64,000 nt of DNA from Candidatus Izemoplasma sp. Lineage in GTDB: Bacteria; Bacillota_I; Bacilli_A; Izemoplasmatales; Izemoplasmataceae. Positions 48,016-58,027 of the stretch are shown here, in pieces. Location: NCBI GenBank assembly GCA_036172455.1, contig JAXKVY010000004.1:118058-182057 (forward strand), written 5' to 3'. The notes below the pieces were generated by a model. The model was not told where the DNA came from. It did not search any database and was given only the letters and a program-made list of their open reading frames with translations. The first letter of the stretch is position 1. Every line of letters starts with the position of its first letter. The position numbers and the translations under genes are program-made.

Positions 48016-49414
48016 CTTTTGCCTCTTTTCTTAATTTTAATTCTTTCACAATTAATGCGTATTTCGCTTCATCTAATATATGTGTTTTGTTAAAGACAAA
48101 TTGCCCGATTAATAGTCCAAATAATGGTAAAATGAACATTATTAAACTCATTCCAAGTAACGTTGTACTAGATTGTTCAAAACGGGTAATCACGCCATTG
48201 ATTTGTCTTGATGGAACAAAATTAATTATGGCAAGACCAATCCCGATGACCCCACTTGATAATCCCATTGCCATTTTCACAACGAAGGTTTGGACACTAA
48301 ACGCAATAGATTCACTTCGTTTATGTGTTTTCCATTCTCCATACTCTACAGTATCACTCAATATAACAGTTTGAATAACCATAAATATCCCTTGTCCTAA
48401 AAAGACAATTCCCGCAAAGACAAAGAGGAGTACGACATGTGATTTAAATAAAAAGGCATTGAAGAATAATAGTATGAATCCAACAAATTGAATCAATATC
48501 GCAAGATTAAATATTTTTTTCCGATTGAAATAATTTCTAAGTTGATAAAAGACAATGGTTCCGAGCATTTGAAGGATGCCTCCAACAGCCATAAAGATAA
48601 TAAAGTAATCACTATTTCCCACCGCATAGGTGATGTAATAAATCGCCATACCACTAGTAATGTATAGGGTGAAGTTAATCGTTAATACAACAACCATTAC
48701 TACTAACAACTGGTCATTTTTCTTTAATAGTTCAAACATTTTTTTAAGTGATCGTTTTTCTTTATCGGCAGGTTGAATGTTTTCTTTTACATTTGTAACG
48801 GTGATGATTTCTGTAATGACAAAAATAACGGCAACGATAATTGCAAAAATAAGTAATCCTCTAATCTCAGCTTCAGGCGTATCTCCACCGGCTAATAGAT
48901 GGGCGAAGGTAATATATCCCCCAGCAACAATAAAATACCCAATACTGGTAAACAATCGAGTTAATACCGTAACATCCTCACGTTCTTTTTGATCATAACT
49001 AAGCGCAGGTATCATTGACCAGAAGGGAATGTCCATCAATGTATAGGTCATACCCCAAAGCGTATAGAATGTTGTGACATAAACAAGTTGTATGATTGAG
49101 TTCGTTTGAAAGCCAGGATTTAAAAATAACATAACCAAGATAAAGGCATTTAATACTGTTCCAATTAAAATCCAGGGTCTAAATTTCCCCCATCTTGATT
49201 CTGTCTTATCCACAATGGTTCCCATGATGGGATCATTGATGGCATCCCAAATACGGACAACCATAATCATTACACCTAAAAACGCACTACTGATTCCAAG
49301 TAAATCATTAAAATAAAACATCATATATGTGCTCGTTGCGAACATCATATCTTTCCCTAGCCCACCAAGGGCATAAGCAAACTTCGTTTTTTTGGTTAGC
49401 TTCTTACTAGTCAT
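47993..49414 (-). CDS. GPH-family sugar:cation symporter (MelB/LacS-like)
   Basis: Twelve-helix MFS-fold transporter (473 residues). The family signature is clear: YALGGLGKDMMF near the start, WDAINDPIMGTIVDKTESRWGKFRPW in the loop after helix 2, and DTVEYGEWKTHKRSESIAFS. It lacks the PTS IIA-like tail of streptococcal LacS. Sitting between alpha- and beta-galactosidase genes, it most likely imports galactosides such as melibiose, raffinose or lactose with a cation. It overlaps GH36 by eight bases (ATGACTAG). Confidence 0.9.
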   Translation of the reverse strand: MTSKKLTKKTKFAYALGGLGKDMMFATSTYMMFYFNDLLGISSAFLGVMIMVVRIWDAINDPIMGTIVDKTESRWGKFRPWILIGTVLNAFILVMLFLNPGFQTNSIIQLVYVTTFYTLWGMTYTLMDIPFWSMIPALSYDQKEREDVTVLTRLFTSIGYFIVAGGYITFAHLLAGGDTPEAEIRGLLIFAIIVAVIFVITEIITVTNVKENIQPADKEKRSLKKMFELLKKNDQLLVVMVVVLTINFTLYITSGMAIYYITYAVGNSDYFIIFMAVGGILQMLGTIVFYQLRNYFNRKKIFNLAILIQFVGFILLFFNAFLFKSHVVLLFVFAGIVFLGQGIFMVIQTVILSDTVEYGEWKTHKRSESIAFSVQTFVVKMAMGLSSGVIGIGLAIINFVPSRQINGVITRFEQSSTTLLGMSLIMFILPLFGLLIGQFVFNKTHILDEAKYALIVKELKLRKEAKDETDTTQ

Positions 49415-51713
49415 TGTCTATCTCCTTAATTTTTTTTAGTATAAATAGTTGTGAATTATAGTCAGGTAAGGGCATAACCTGATCATTATATCCTGTTGAT
49501 GTAAACTCATGCGGTAAAATTAATCCGTGGTGTTTTAGGGTTGTTGACTGTCTAGTGACATTGAATGTATTTGCTTTAAATAAGTATCTATTCGCAATGG
49601 TATTATAAAGCCATGAATGTACTTTTAAAGATATTGGTAATGCTTCATTCACTAAACTGCCGAAGGCACGAATATTAAAGAATTGTTCCCTAGTTTCTAC
49701 AGTATATGACCCTTTGGTAAGAAGCGGTATTTTAATCCGCTCAATCCGAGGATTCGGTGTCATATGATGTTGGTAGACCATTACAATGGCTTGATCAAAT
49801 GTATCATTATAAACAGCCCAAACATGGTATTTTGGGTGGGGAATGATTTGAAAATAGCCGTACTGAAATAGTGTACGATACGTTTTATAAAAAAGAATTT
49901 GTTTGGCAATAACTTTTTCATCAAAAGGAGTAAGTTTGGTCACATCAAGTTCATAGCCTAATACCCCAAATGCTGCCACATTAAACCGTGTTTCAAGTGG
50001 GGTCTTGCGAAACATTTGGTGACTCACTTCTGAAGCGACATGGTTACTCATGTTTGATAAAGGATAAAATAAACTAGCGCCTTCTTGAATGAGTAATCGT
50101 TCATCTGGATCAGTATTATCGCTTGTCCATGTTTGTGGCATATAGTACATCATCCCTAAGTCAGCACGATTTCCACCACTTGCACATGATTCAAACAAAA
50201 CATCCTGATGCCGTGTTGTTAGTGTTTCGATTATACGATATAAGCCCATTGTATATAGATAGTGATGGGCATAAGGATTATCACCTGGGGTATAACTATC
50301 GGTTAAATTACGATTATGATCCCATTTAATATAGGTTATATTATAGGTTTTTAATAACTCACTCACTGTCTCAATGATAAAATCTTGAACAGCTTGTTGA
50401 GCTAAATCAAGAACTAGTTGGTTTCTGCCAATGCTTGGAACTGTATCAGGCAGTTGAATTGCCCATTCTGGATGTGCTATATAGAGTTCACTATTAATTG
50501 ATATCATTTCTGGTTCAATCCATAAACCAAACTCAAGTCCAATCGCATTGATTTTTGTAATGAGTTTTCCTAAGCCTTTTTTAAGTTTCTTCGGATGTGT
50601 CTGCCAATCGCCTAGAGACGATGTATCATCATCCCTATGTCCGAACCACCCGTCATCTAGACATAGCAGTTCCATCCCAAGTTTTTTTGCTTTTTTGGCG
50701 ATGGCTATTAACTTCTTTTCATTAAAATCAAAATAGGTTGCTTCCCAGTTATTAATGATAATTGGGCGTGCTTTTTGATGTTGTTTTGGAATGACATACG
50801 CATTAATAAACTGATGAAATTGATTCGCTAAATGGGTTTCATCTTTAACTGAATAACTCAGAATAACTTCTGGTGTAATAAAGGTACTGTCTTTGGACAA
50901 AGTATATCGAAAATCAAAGTGATTAATTCCTAATGTCACCCTTAACAAGTCGTGAGGTGTCACTTCGAATGTCGCTTCAAAGTTACCGCTATACATTAAA
51001 ATCATACCCGTTATGCCAACATCATCTTGCAACATAAACGCTGGATTATGATCGGCACTAGAGACGCCTTTTTTACTGTCTATTACAAGTGTCCCTTTTG
51101 TCAGTTGATAAGTATTTTTGTGTTTTTCTCTAATCCATGCGCCATCTAGTTTTGTTAAGACTTGCTTGTTATATAAGAGATCAAGATTGATACTACTTGC
51201 CCGATCAAGTACAACATCATCACTCGAGCAGTTACGTATCTCAGCGTGTCTTGTTATGATATTTTCACGCGTAAACACAGAATAATATAGCGCCAACTCA
51301 AGATCTAAAATATCGTCATATAAAATAACTTTTAACGTTTCTTCTTTACGTGATAACGGCATATTTTTTACGGTATAGTTCGTTATGATGTGGTGGCTTT
51401 TATACGTAAAATCTGTCGTTCTAATTCCATCTTTCCCTTCAATATGAAGCATCGGCAAGCGATAGTCTCCTTTGCCGTATGTCGATGCTTCTAGTTTGAC
51501 ATGATTTAACATATATCCTCTTGTGTCGGCACGGTATGATGTTGCACTACCTAATTCAAACGCGTAGCGTTCTAAATAGGCATCTATATTATCTAGAACA
51601 TCGAGATGTTCACCATAATATAAGTGTTCTAAATGATTGTGTTCATTGACACAAAAGAGGTAACTCGTCGTTTCGGTTGAAAGGTGAAAGACTTTATCTG
51701 ATATCTTAATCAT
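49407..51713 (-). CDS. GH36 alpha-galactosidase
   Basis: Splits terminal alpha-galactose from melibiose and raffinose-type sugars in the cytoplasm. The 768-residue protein has an N-terminal beta-sandwich and a barrel with NNWEATYFDFNE, CLDDGWFG, GLWIEPEM, nucleophile Asp465 in YIKWDHNRN and acid/base Asp532 in SDNTDPDERL; the spacing fits characterised GH36 enzymes. FESCASGGNRADLG is the substrate loop. It overlaps galM by eight bases (ATGATTAA). Confidence 0.95.
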   Translation of the reverse strand: MIKISDKVFHLSTETTSYLFCVNEHNHLEHLYYGEHLDVLDNIDAYLERYAFELGSATSYRADTRGYMLNHVKLEASTYGKGDYRLPMLHIEGKDGIRTTDFTYKSHHIITNYTVKNMPLSRKEETLKVILYDDILDLELALYYSVFTRENIITRHAEIRNCSSDDVVLDRASSINLDLLYNKQVLTKLDGAWIREKHKNTYQLTKGTLVIDSKKGVSSADHNPAFMLQDDVGITGMILMYSGNFEATFEVTPHDLLRVTLGINHFDFRYTLSKDSTFITPEVILSYSVKDETHLANQFHQFINAYVIPKQHQKARPIIINNWEATYFDFNEKKLIAIAKKAKKLGMELLCLDDGWFGHRDDDTSSLGDWQTHPKKLKKGLGKLITKINAIGLEFGLWIEPEMISINSELYIAHPEWAIQLPDTVPSIGRNQLVLDLAQQAVQDFIIETVSELLKTYNITYIKWDHNRNLTDSYTPGDNPYAHHYLYTMGLYRIIETLTTRHQDVLFESCASGGNRADLGMMYYMPQTWTSDNTDPDERLLIQEGASLFYPLSNMSNHVASEVSHQMFRKTPLETRFNVAAFGVLGYELDVTKLTPFDEKVIAKQILFYKTYRTLFQYGYFQIIPHPKYHVWAVYNDTFDQAIVMVYQHHMTPNPRIERIKIPLLTKGSYTVETREQFFNIRAFGSLVNEALPISLKVHSWLYNTIANRYLFKANTFNVTRQSTTLKHHGLILPHEFTSTGYNDQVMPLPDYNSQLFILKKIKEIDND

Positions 51714-52734
51714 ATGATTGTGTCACATCAAATCTGTAATGGGTAGTGTAATGATAGTGCTCGCCACCACTTAAAATACCATCTTCACAACCCGGTATAT
51801 GAATGCCATTTGGTGGTAACTGTGTTTCAAAACAAATGCCCATATGTAATACACGATCAGTCATATGTTTAAACGTATATCCTTGGTTATGATTGTCAGT
51901 ATAAACCACAACACTTGGATAGTCAGTTGTAATCATTAATGACCGTTTTGAAGTAGGATCATATAGATTTATCTCTTTTTTATCACCAAACAGTAATGGA
52001 TTATCTATTCCCTTTTCTGGTTTTGCTAATATTTCTTTTGTCATATGGTTACCAATTAACGAGGGGTGGTTAAAGTCCAAATGTGTCCCTGTTACTGGTT
52101 TAATTGTGACGGGTATGAAATCATCATCTAATGCCAAATAGCGATCGGCTGTCATGTGAAGCACTTGATGTAAAACCGATTCTTTCATGTTTCCACGTAA
52201 GTTAAAATACAAATGACTCGTTAAGTTTATCAGTGTCTCAGCGGTCGTATCTGCCTCAAAGTCAATTGTGAATGATGACCCTTTGATCGTGTATGTTATC
52301 TTAAACGTTTGCACACCAGGATAAAAACTTTCTTGGTCACTTGATGTCTTGAAAGTAATACGTGTCTCACTGTTTTCTTCAGTGACTTCAACATCGAAAT
52401 TAATGTTCATAATACCGTATCTACCACCGTGTAAATGCGCATTTCCATTGTTTAAGTTTAAAGTGATTTCTTCTCCTCCAAATGTATACGGGCCTTCCGG
52501 TAAACGTCCTGCTGTTGGACCAATAATTTGATTAAGAAAGAGTTTATTATGATCATACTGTGACAACGAATCAAACTGCATAACGACACTTTCAAACTTG
52601 CCTGAATGATCTTTGGTTTGAATATCTAAAATCGTTGCGCCAAGTGACATACACTTAAATTTCATATCGGGTGTTTCAACATTAATTATAGTAACGTCAT
52701 GATGATGTATTTTTTCTGTTGTTTGTTTAAGCAT
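51706..52734 (-). CDS. galM: Aldose 1-epimerase (mutarotase)
   Basis: Interconverts alpha and beta anomers so that galactose from beta-linkages can enter galactokinase. The 342-residue protein has GPTAGRLPEGPYTFGG, NGNAHLHGGRYG (catalytic His region), NLTSHLYFNLRG with the second His, and FETQLPPNGIHIPG carrying the catalytic Glu. It overlaps galT by eight bases (ATGCTTAA). Confidence 0.94.
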   Translation of the reverse strand: MLKQTTEKIHHHDVTIINVETPDMKFKCMSLGATILDIQTKDHSGKFESVVMQFDSLSQYDHNKLFLNQIIGPTAGRLPEGPYTFGGEEITLNLNNGNAHLHGGRYGIMNINFDVEVTEENSETRITFKTSSDQESFYPGVQTFKITYTIKGSSFTIDFEADTTAETLINLTSHLYFNLRGNMKESVLHQVLHMTADRYLALDDDFIPVTIKPVTGTHLDFNHPSLIGNHMTKEILAKPEKGIDNPLLFGDKKEINLYDPTSKRSLMITTDYPSVVVYTDNHNQGYTFKHMTDRVLHMGICFETQLPPNGIHIPGCEDGILSGGEHYHYTTHYRFDVTQSYD

Positions 52735-54214
52735 TTAAAAACCCCCTAATCATTTTATCAAATGCTCGTTGTCCTTGATCATCTTGTTTAAAGACACCTG
52801 CATCTTCTAAACAATACATGAATTCTTTGGCTGTTTCTTGATAGACAAATGCTTTTATATTGCTTGTCGGTTTGTTATCTTGTAGTGTCTTAAACCAATC
52901 GTGATGATGTTCTAGACCCTTAGGCAATGGGGTACTATTTGTGAGCGCCTCAATAATGGCGTAGAGTTCAGTCTTTAATCTAGCTGGCAAGACGGCTAAC
53001 CCCATGACTTCAATTAGCCCAATATTTTCTTTTTTAATGTGATGGTGTACCTGGTGGGGATGAAAAATACCCAGTGGATACGCATCACTTGTTAGGTTGT
53101 TTCGTAATGTCATATCTAATACATATGTACCATTTTGATATCTTGCGATTGGTGTAATGGCATTGTGAGGCGCATCAGTATGACTATAGATGCCAACAGA
53201 TTCATCGCTGTAATTTTCCCAATAGTGATATAGTTTTATCGCAACTTTTTCAAGTTTTTCTCTGTTTTTAGACGATAATCTAATGACCGATAGAGGCCAA
53301 TAGAGTTTTTCTAGTGTCACGTCGTCTAATTGTACAGATGTTAACACATCTGCAGATTCAATGGGAAAGGTATGTCGTCCCCCTTGATAATGTTCATGGG
53401 ACAAGATACTGCCTCCAACAATTGGTAATCCCGCATTACTGCCCAAGAAGTAGTGGTTAAATCGTTCGACAAAGTCAAACAACCGTTTAAATGTTTTTTT
53501 ACTGACTTTCATTGGTGTATGATCTTTGTGTAAGACGATACAATGTTCATTATAGTAAACATAGGGTGAATACTGTAAATAGAAGGGTTCGTTGTTCAAA
53601 TCAATGGGGATCACACGGTGAGATGTTCGACCCACATTGGTAGTATACCCACTATATCCTACATTTTCTTTACATAGTAAACACTGAATATGGCCTTTAC
53701 TAGATTGTTTCTTTTGTTTAATGATGTCTTTTGGATCCTTTTCGGGCTTACTTAGGTTGATGGTCATATCAAAGGTGCCATACTTTGTCTTTGATTGCCA
53801 TGTGATATTCTTTTCTATGCGGTCTGTCTTAATATAATTACTTTGTTTTGATAGTTCATAGTAGAAGTCAGTTGCTGCTACTACGTTAACGTGCTCTTTA
53901 GCGAAAAACTGTTGATTTAACTCTGATGGACGAGGCAATATCACATCCATACATTTAGCTTCAAATATATCTTCTTGTGAAACGGAATCGTATGCCAATA
54001 AGTGGTTTGCTTTAGCATATGCGATTAGTGGTTTAATTAACTCAGTTGGTCGATTTGTTTTATAGGCATTATCAATCTCGCAATCTATAAATACATCAAG
54101 TTGACACAAATCAGCAAGTCTGTTTAATGCATAGGGGATATCATCTTCTGTTAATAGTTGATTATACTTGCCATAATAAACAAGGGATTTAATTGCGCTA
54201 TGTATATTAGTCAT
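52727..54214 (-). CDS. galT: UDP-glucose-hexose-1-phosphate uridylyltransferase, Firmicutes type
   Basis: Leloir enzyme moving UMP between glucose-1-P and galactose-1-P. It is the long form (495 residues) found in Bacillota, with NLSKPEKDPKDI, CLLCKENVGYSG, GGSILSHEHYQGG (the catalytic His region) and TPIARYQNGTY. The ATG at 54214 overlaps the galE stop in ATGACTAA; an in-frame ATG at 54226 would add four residues but lacks a ribosome site. Confidence 0.95.
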   Translation of the reverse strand: MTNIHSAIKSLVYYGKYNQLLTEDDIPYALNRLADLCQLDVFIDCEIDNAYKTNRPTELIKPLIAYAKANHLLAYDSVSQEDIFEAKCMDVILPRPSELNQQFFAKEHVNVVAATDFYYELSKQSNYIKTDRIEKNITWQSKTKYGTFDMTINLSKPEKDPKDIIKQKKQSSKGHIQCLLCKENVGYSGYTTNVGRTSHRVIPIDLNNEPFYLQYSPYVYYNEHCIVLHKDHTPMKVSKKTFKRLFDFVERFNHYFLGSNAGLPIVGGSILSHEHYQGGRHTFPIESADVLTSVQLDDVTLEKLYWPLSVIRLSSKNREKLEKVAIKLYHYWENYSDESVGIYSHTDAPHNAITPIARYQNGTYVLDMTLRNNLTSDAYPLGIFHPHQVHHHIKKENIGLIEVMGLAVLPARLKTELYAIIEALTNSTPLPKGLEHHHDWFKTLQDNKPTSNIKAFVYQETAKEFMYCLEDAGVFKQDDQGQRAFDKMIRGFLNA

Positions 54215-55199
54215 TGTGATACCCATTTGGATGAGACTCGTGAAACTGCCAAGCTGCTTTTATAATATCTTTTACATGGGTATATTTTGGTGCCCACTTT
54301 AATATGTCTTTAGCTTTTTGACTAGATGCGATTAATCTTGCGGGGTCTCCTTCTCTACGACCTTTTACAGATGCCTTGATTTCTAGATTTGTAACATCTC
54401 TAGCCGCTTCAATCATTTCCTTAACACTGTATCCATCGCCACTACCTAAGTTAAAATACGTACTGTTATTGGTTTTTTTGACATAGTCAATTGCCAAAAT
54501 ATGCGCATCAATTAAATCCTCGACATGGATGTAATCACGAATACAGCTGCCATCAGGTGTATCGTAATCATCCCCAAAGATATAAATTTCTTCACGTTGC
54601 CCAAGTGGTACTTGTAAAATCAGGGGAATTAGATGGGTTTCAGGGTTATGTGCTTCTCCAATACTTCCATCGTGATATGCCCCTGCAACATTGAAATACC
54701 GTAATGCAATATGTTTAATACCATATGCTTTTTCAGCCCAGTGCATCATATGTTCCATTGCAAGTTTTGTTTGTCCGTAAGGATTCGTTGGTAACTCTTC
54801 CATATCTTCTGTAATTGGCATTGTTGTTTGTTCACCATACACTGCAGCTGTTGAACTAAAGATAATGTAGGTAACGTTTGCTTGATGCATTGCTTCTAAC
54901 AAACAACTAGTGCCATAAACATTGTTATTATAATACTTGAGCGGATTCTTCATACTCTCTGGCACAATACTAAATGCGGCAAAATGCATGATTGCTTCAA
55001 TTGCTTCTTCTTGAAATATTGAGACTAAGCGATCGGTCTCTAAAATACTACAGTTATAAAATGTGGCGTTTGGGTCAACTGCTTGTTCATATCCTGTTGA
55101 TAAATTATCGACAACCACTACATCGTGGCCATGATTTACCAACATTTTTACAGCATGTGAGCCAATATACCCAGCGCCTCCTGTGACACATATACGCAT
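54207..55199 (-). CDS. galE: UDP-glucose 4-epimerase
   Basis: Extended short-chain dehydrogenase (330 residues) that converts UDP-galactose to UDP-glucose. The NAD site is VTGGAGYIGSH, the catalytic Ser-Tyr-Lys set is in FSSTAAVYG and NPYGQTKLAME, and YFNVAGA and CIRDYIHVEDL are conserved. It starts in the galK stop (TAATG). Confidence 0.97.
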   Translation of the reverse strand: MRICVTGGAGYIGSHAVKMLVNHGHDVVVVDNLSTGYEQAVDPNATFYNCSILETDRLVSIFQEEAIEAIMHFAAFSIVPESMKNPLKYYNNNVYGTSCLLEAMHQANVTYIIFSSTAAVYGEQTTMPITEDMEELPTNPYGQTKLAMEHMMHWAEKAYGIKHIALRYFNVAGAYHDGSIGEAHNPETHLIPLILQVPLGQREEIYIFGDDYDTPDGSCIRDYIHVEDLIDAHILAIDYVKKTNNSTYFNLGSGDGYSVKEMIEAARDVTNLEIKASVKGRREGDPARLIASSQKAKDILKWAPKYTHVKDIIKAAWQFHESHPNGYHND

Positions 55200-56365
55200 T
55201 ATAGCAACTCCTCTATATTTATTTTCTTTGTCCCATCTGATGGGTTTGCTTGATAGATATCTGTATGTAAATGTATTTTTGAGGTATAGATGTTTTGAAT
55301 TTGTTGTTCATTTGCCACGTTGAATGACGTTTTAACAATCGCCACAATGCATCCACCAAATCCTGCGCCTGTCATCCGCGCACCAATCGCACCTTCTTTG
55401 AGAAAGGCATCAACTAAGACATCTAGTTCATGACAGCTTACCTCATAGTCATTTTTTAAAGACATATGACTTTGGTTGAGAAGCTCACCAAAAGATTTAA
55501 TATTCCCTTTCTTGAGTAAATCAACGGCTTGATTTGTTCGTTTTGTTTCAGTCACTACATGGCGAACTCTCCGAAAGAGGAGGTCATCTTTTAATACATG
55601 CTCAACAGCTTCTAAATCGGTGAGCTCAAGTGCACTTAAATACGGAACATCTTTATAGTCTTTTTGAATGATTTCTAAGGCCGCTCGACATTCATTAACA
55701 CGTTCATTATATTTTGAATCAGCTAGTTGTCGCGACTTATTAGTATTGGCAATCATTAACTTATACTCCTTTAGAACAAACGGTACAAGTTCGTAATCGA
55801 GTGTGTCAGTATTCAAAAAAATAGCATGATCTTTTTTCCCCATTCCAACCGCAAACTGATCCATGATACCACATTTCACATGAATATAGTTGTTTTCAAC
55901 ATCTTGAGCGATTTGCACAAGTTGCTTACGGGGAATACCTAATGCATATGTTTGGTTTAATATAACGCCAACGAGAACTTCTAATGCTGCGCTTGATGAC
56001 AGTCCCGAACTACTTGGTAAATTAGAATAAAACACAATGTTTAATCCATGTGAGGGGATTGTGTCTAAACACGCTGCCATCATACCTGAGATAAAGTTTG
56101 CCCAGCCTCGTTTTTTAGCATACGCCAAATCATTCATTTGAATCATAATAGGACTATCATTCATCTGTAAACTTTTAACTTTGAATTGTTGGTCGTTACG
56201 TTTTGTAACAAATGCATAAATGCCAAGTTCAATCGCTGCTGGAAAGACATTTCCCCCATGATAGTCAATATGTTCACCGATTAAGTTCACTCTTCCAGGT
56301 GAAAAATACACCTCTGGTGTATCTTTCAAAAATACTTTGTTTTGCTCAATGAGTTCTTTAATCAT
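55199..56365 (-). CDS. galK: Galactokinase
   Basis: GHMP kinase (388 residues) that phosphorylates galactose, the entry step of the Leloir pathway. Signatures are FSPGRVNLIGEHIDYHGG, the P-loop LPSSSGLSSSAALEV, and RMTGAGFGGCIVA. GGAGG precedes the ATG. It is the first gene of galK-E-T-M-GH36-GPH-GH2. A possible -10 (TATTAT) lies just upstream but the -35 is weak; no cre-type operator is evident. Confidence 0.97.
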   Translation of the reverse strand: MIKELIEQNKVFLKDTPEVYFSPGRVNLIGEHIDYHGGNVFPAAIELGIYAFVTKRNDQQFKVKSLQMNDSPIMIQMNDLAYAKKRGWANFISGMMAACLDTIPSHGLNIVFYSNLPSSSGLSSSAALEVLVGVILNQTYALGIPRKQLVQIAQDVENNYIHVKCGIMDQFAVGMGKKDHAIFLNTDTLDYELVPFVLKEYKLMIANTNKSRQLADSKYNERVNECRAALEIIQKDYKDVPYLSALELTDLEAVEHVLKDDLLFRRVRHVVTETKRTNQAVDLLKKGNIKSFGELLNQSHMSLKNDYEVSCHELDVLVDAFLKEGAIGARMTGAGFGGCIVAIVKTSFNVANEQQIQNIYTSKIHLHTDIYQANPSDGTKKINIEELL

Positions 56366-57307
56366 TGTGCTTTCCTCCTAAAAATATTTGCTTTGTCATA
56401 ATAGCGGTTGATGAGAGTTACCAAAAAGTTATTGTAATTCTTGTCATCTATTTAATGAAGCTCTTTAGTGTTTCCGATCCTTCTATAAAACTATTCAAAA
56501 TGCGTACTATCCATTCAAACGTCAAGTTGTGGCGATAGCTTCTTAATAGCACCTACAGTTTTTAAAACTATCTGTAGCTAGGCATCGGTACCTTATTTTT
56601 AGTTCCTTGTCTGGTAAGTTCTTCATTAGCACAATCAAATGAATCTAACGGTAATTGAATCAATTTAATATTACTATATCTTTCGTTACTTTCATCAGAA
56701 TCTAAAGTACTAGAAAACTCTAAATTTTGGCTGTTTCACTTGATGACCCCAACTTAATACATGCATGATAAACACATTACGTATCTCCGTATGACATAAA
56801 AAAACGTTTAACGTTAGTGTCGTGAAAACCGATTAATTATAGTTAGTTCATCAATAATAAATTAATCTCTTGTCTAAAAAACCATGTTTCACATTTTCTT
56901 TTTGAAGAATCTTTACCAATATTACTCTAAAGTATGTGATCCAAGAGTTGGGTCACATACTTTCTCAACGCTGTTTCTATCAGTGTATCCATTTTTAAAA
57001 CCAATCAATGATAATTTTACTCATACCTCACTGACTGTCTGTTGCGTATAATGTCATTAACTATTTATTTACATCAGCAAGTGTAACAATTGAATAATTA
57101 TTGCATTGCCCTATTTTGACATCCTAAAATTGTTGGTTTCTGTTTATATTTCAAGTATTATTATACCAAATTAACCGTAGTTTATAAATGGTTGATTTTA
57201 TAAATCAAACAATAAAAAAGGCTGAATGATAATACCTCTAAAAAAGACATGATCCAATAAACCATATCAAGTCAAACTTTAAAAGGAGGACTATCCATTA
57301 GCCTTTG
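56366..57307. other. Long spacer without intact gene upstream of galK
   Basis: About 940 bp with stops in all frames. It must contain the gal promoter near its left end. An inverted repeat CTACAG...CTGTAG lies at about 56553-56577. On the minus strand, 56571-56735 is open for about 55 codons (LEFSSTLDSDESNERYSNIK part) and could be a remnant of a lost gene, perhaps the operon regulator, but I cannot assign it to a family. Confidence 0.5.
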
Positions 57308-57972
57308 TTATTTGTTTAGACCAAAATGGTCTTCAATCTGAGTCACTTTTTCATTGATATCATCTTCAAGGCTCTCTCTTGTAATGCATAAAAAACCACT
57401 GTCTTTAAATTCATCCACAAGCTCTTGTCGATTACAGTATTGAATGACATCTTTGTATCTTTTAAGATTACCTTCAGGGTCATCAGTCTGTTTAATCACG
57501 TTGAGTAAGAATTGCTTTTCTTCATCTTCACGATTAAAAAATTCATTCATTGAAATTTCTGGCGTTGTTACCATATAGACCACACGACTAGGATCACTAA
57601 TCTTTTTTAGAACCCGATGTGGCAAGTTGGTATCGACAATAACTTTTTGATCTTTTGCAATTGAAATAAGCTCAAGTATTTCAAAATCAATGAGTTCTTC
57701 GCTAACGCCTTTTAACCAAGCATAATAGTGTTCTTTATCACGCGTGACGAATTCTTCCCAACCAGACATTGTTTTAGAGTAATTCATATGAGGGTGTGTT
57801 TTAGGAGTCGTCAAATTCAGAAATTTATCATATTGATAGTTTTCTTCACAATGAAATAAGTCATACTTATCCGCTAGTATTTTGCAGGCAGTTGATTTCC
57901 CGCATACGCAGTACCATTGATAAAATATACGTTTTTTAAATATTCTTTGATAATATCATCTATTAAATTCAT
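57308..57972 (-). pseudogene. P-loop nucleoside/shikimate-kinase-like protein, frameshifted
   Basis: From ATG at 57972 (AGG nine bases upstream) the frame reads NLIDDIIKEYLKNVYFINGT, then shifts in the middle of the P-loop. Adding one A/T to the run at 57896-57898 restores GTAYAGKSTACKILADKY and joins it to the open frame ending at 57308, giving about 221 residues. The remainder has SGWEEFVTRDKEHYYAWLKG and VIVDTNLPHRVL. The substrate is unknown. The 168-residue frame from TTG at 57814 lacks the P-loop and should not be taken as the whole gene. Confidence 0.75.
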
Positions 57973-58027
57973 CGATAAACACCTGTCTTTCTTGGGATTT
58001 TAATCGTAATAGCACCATGCTTAATGG

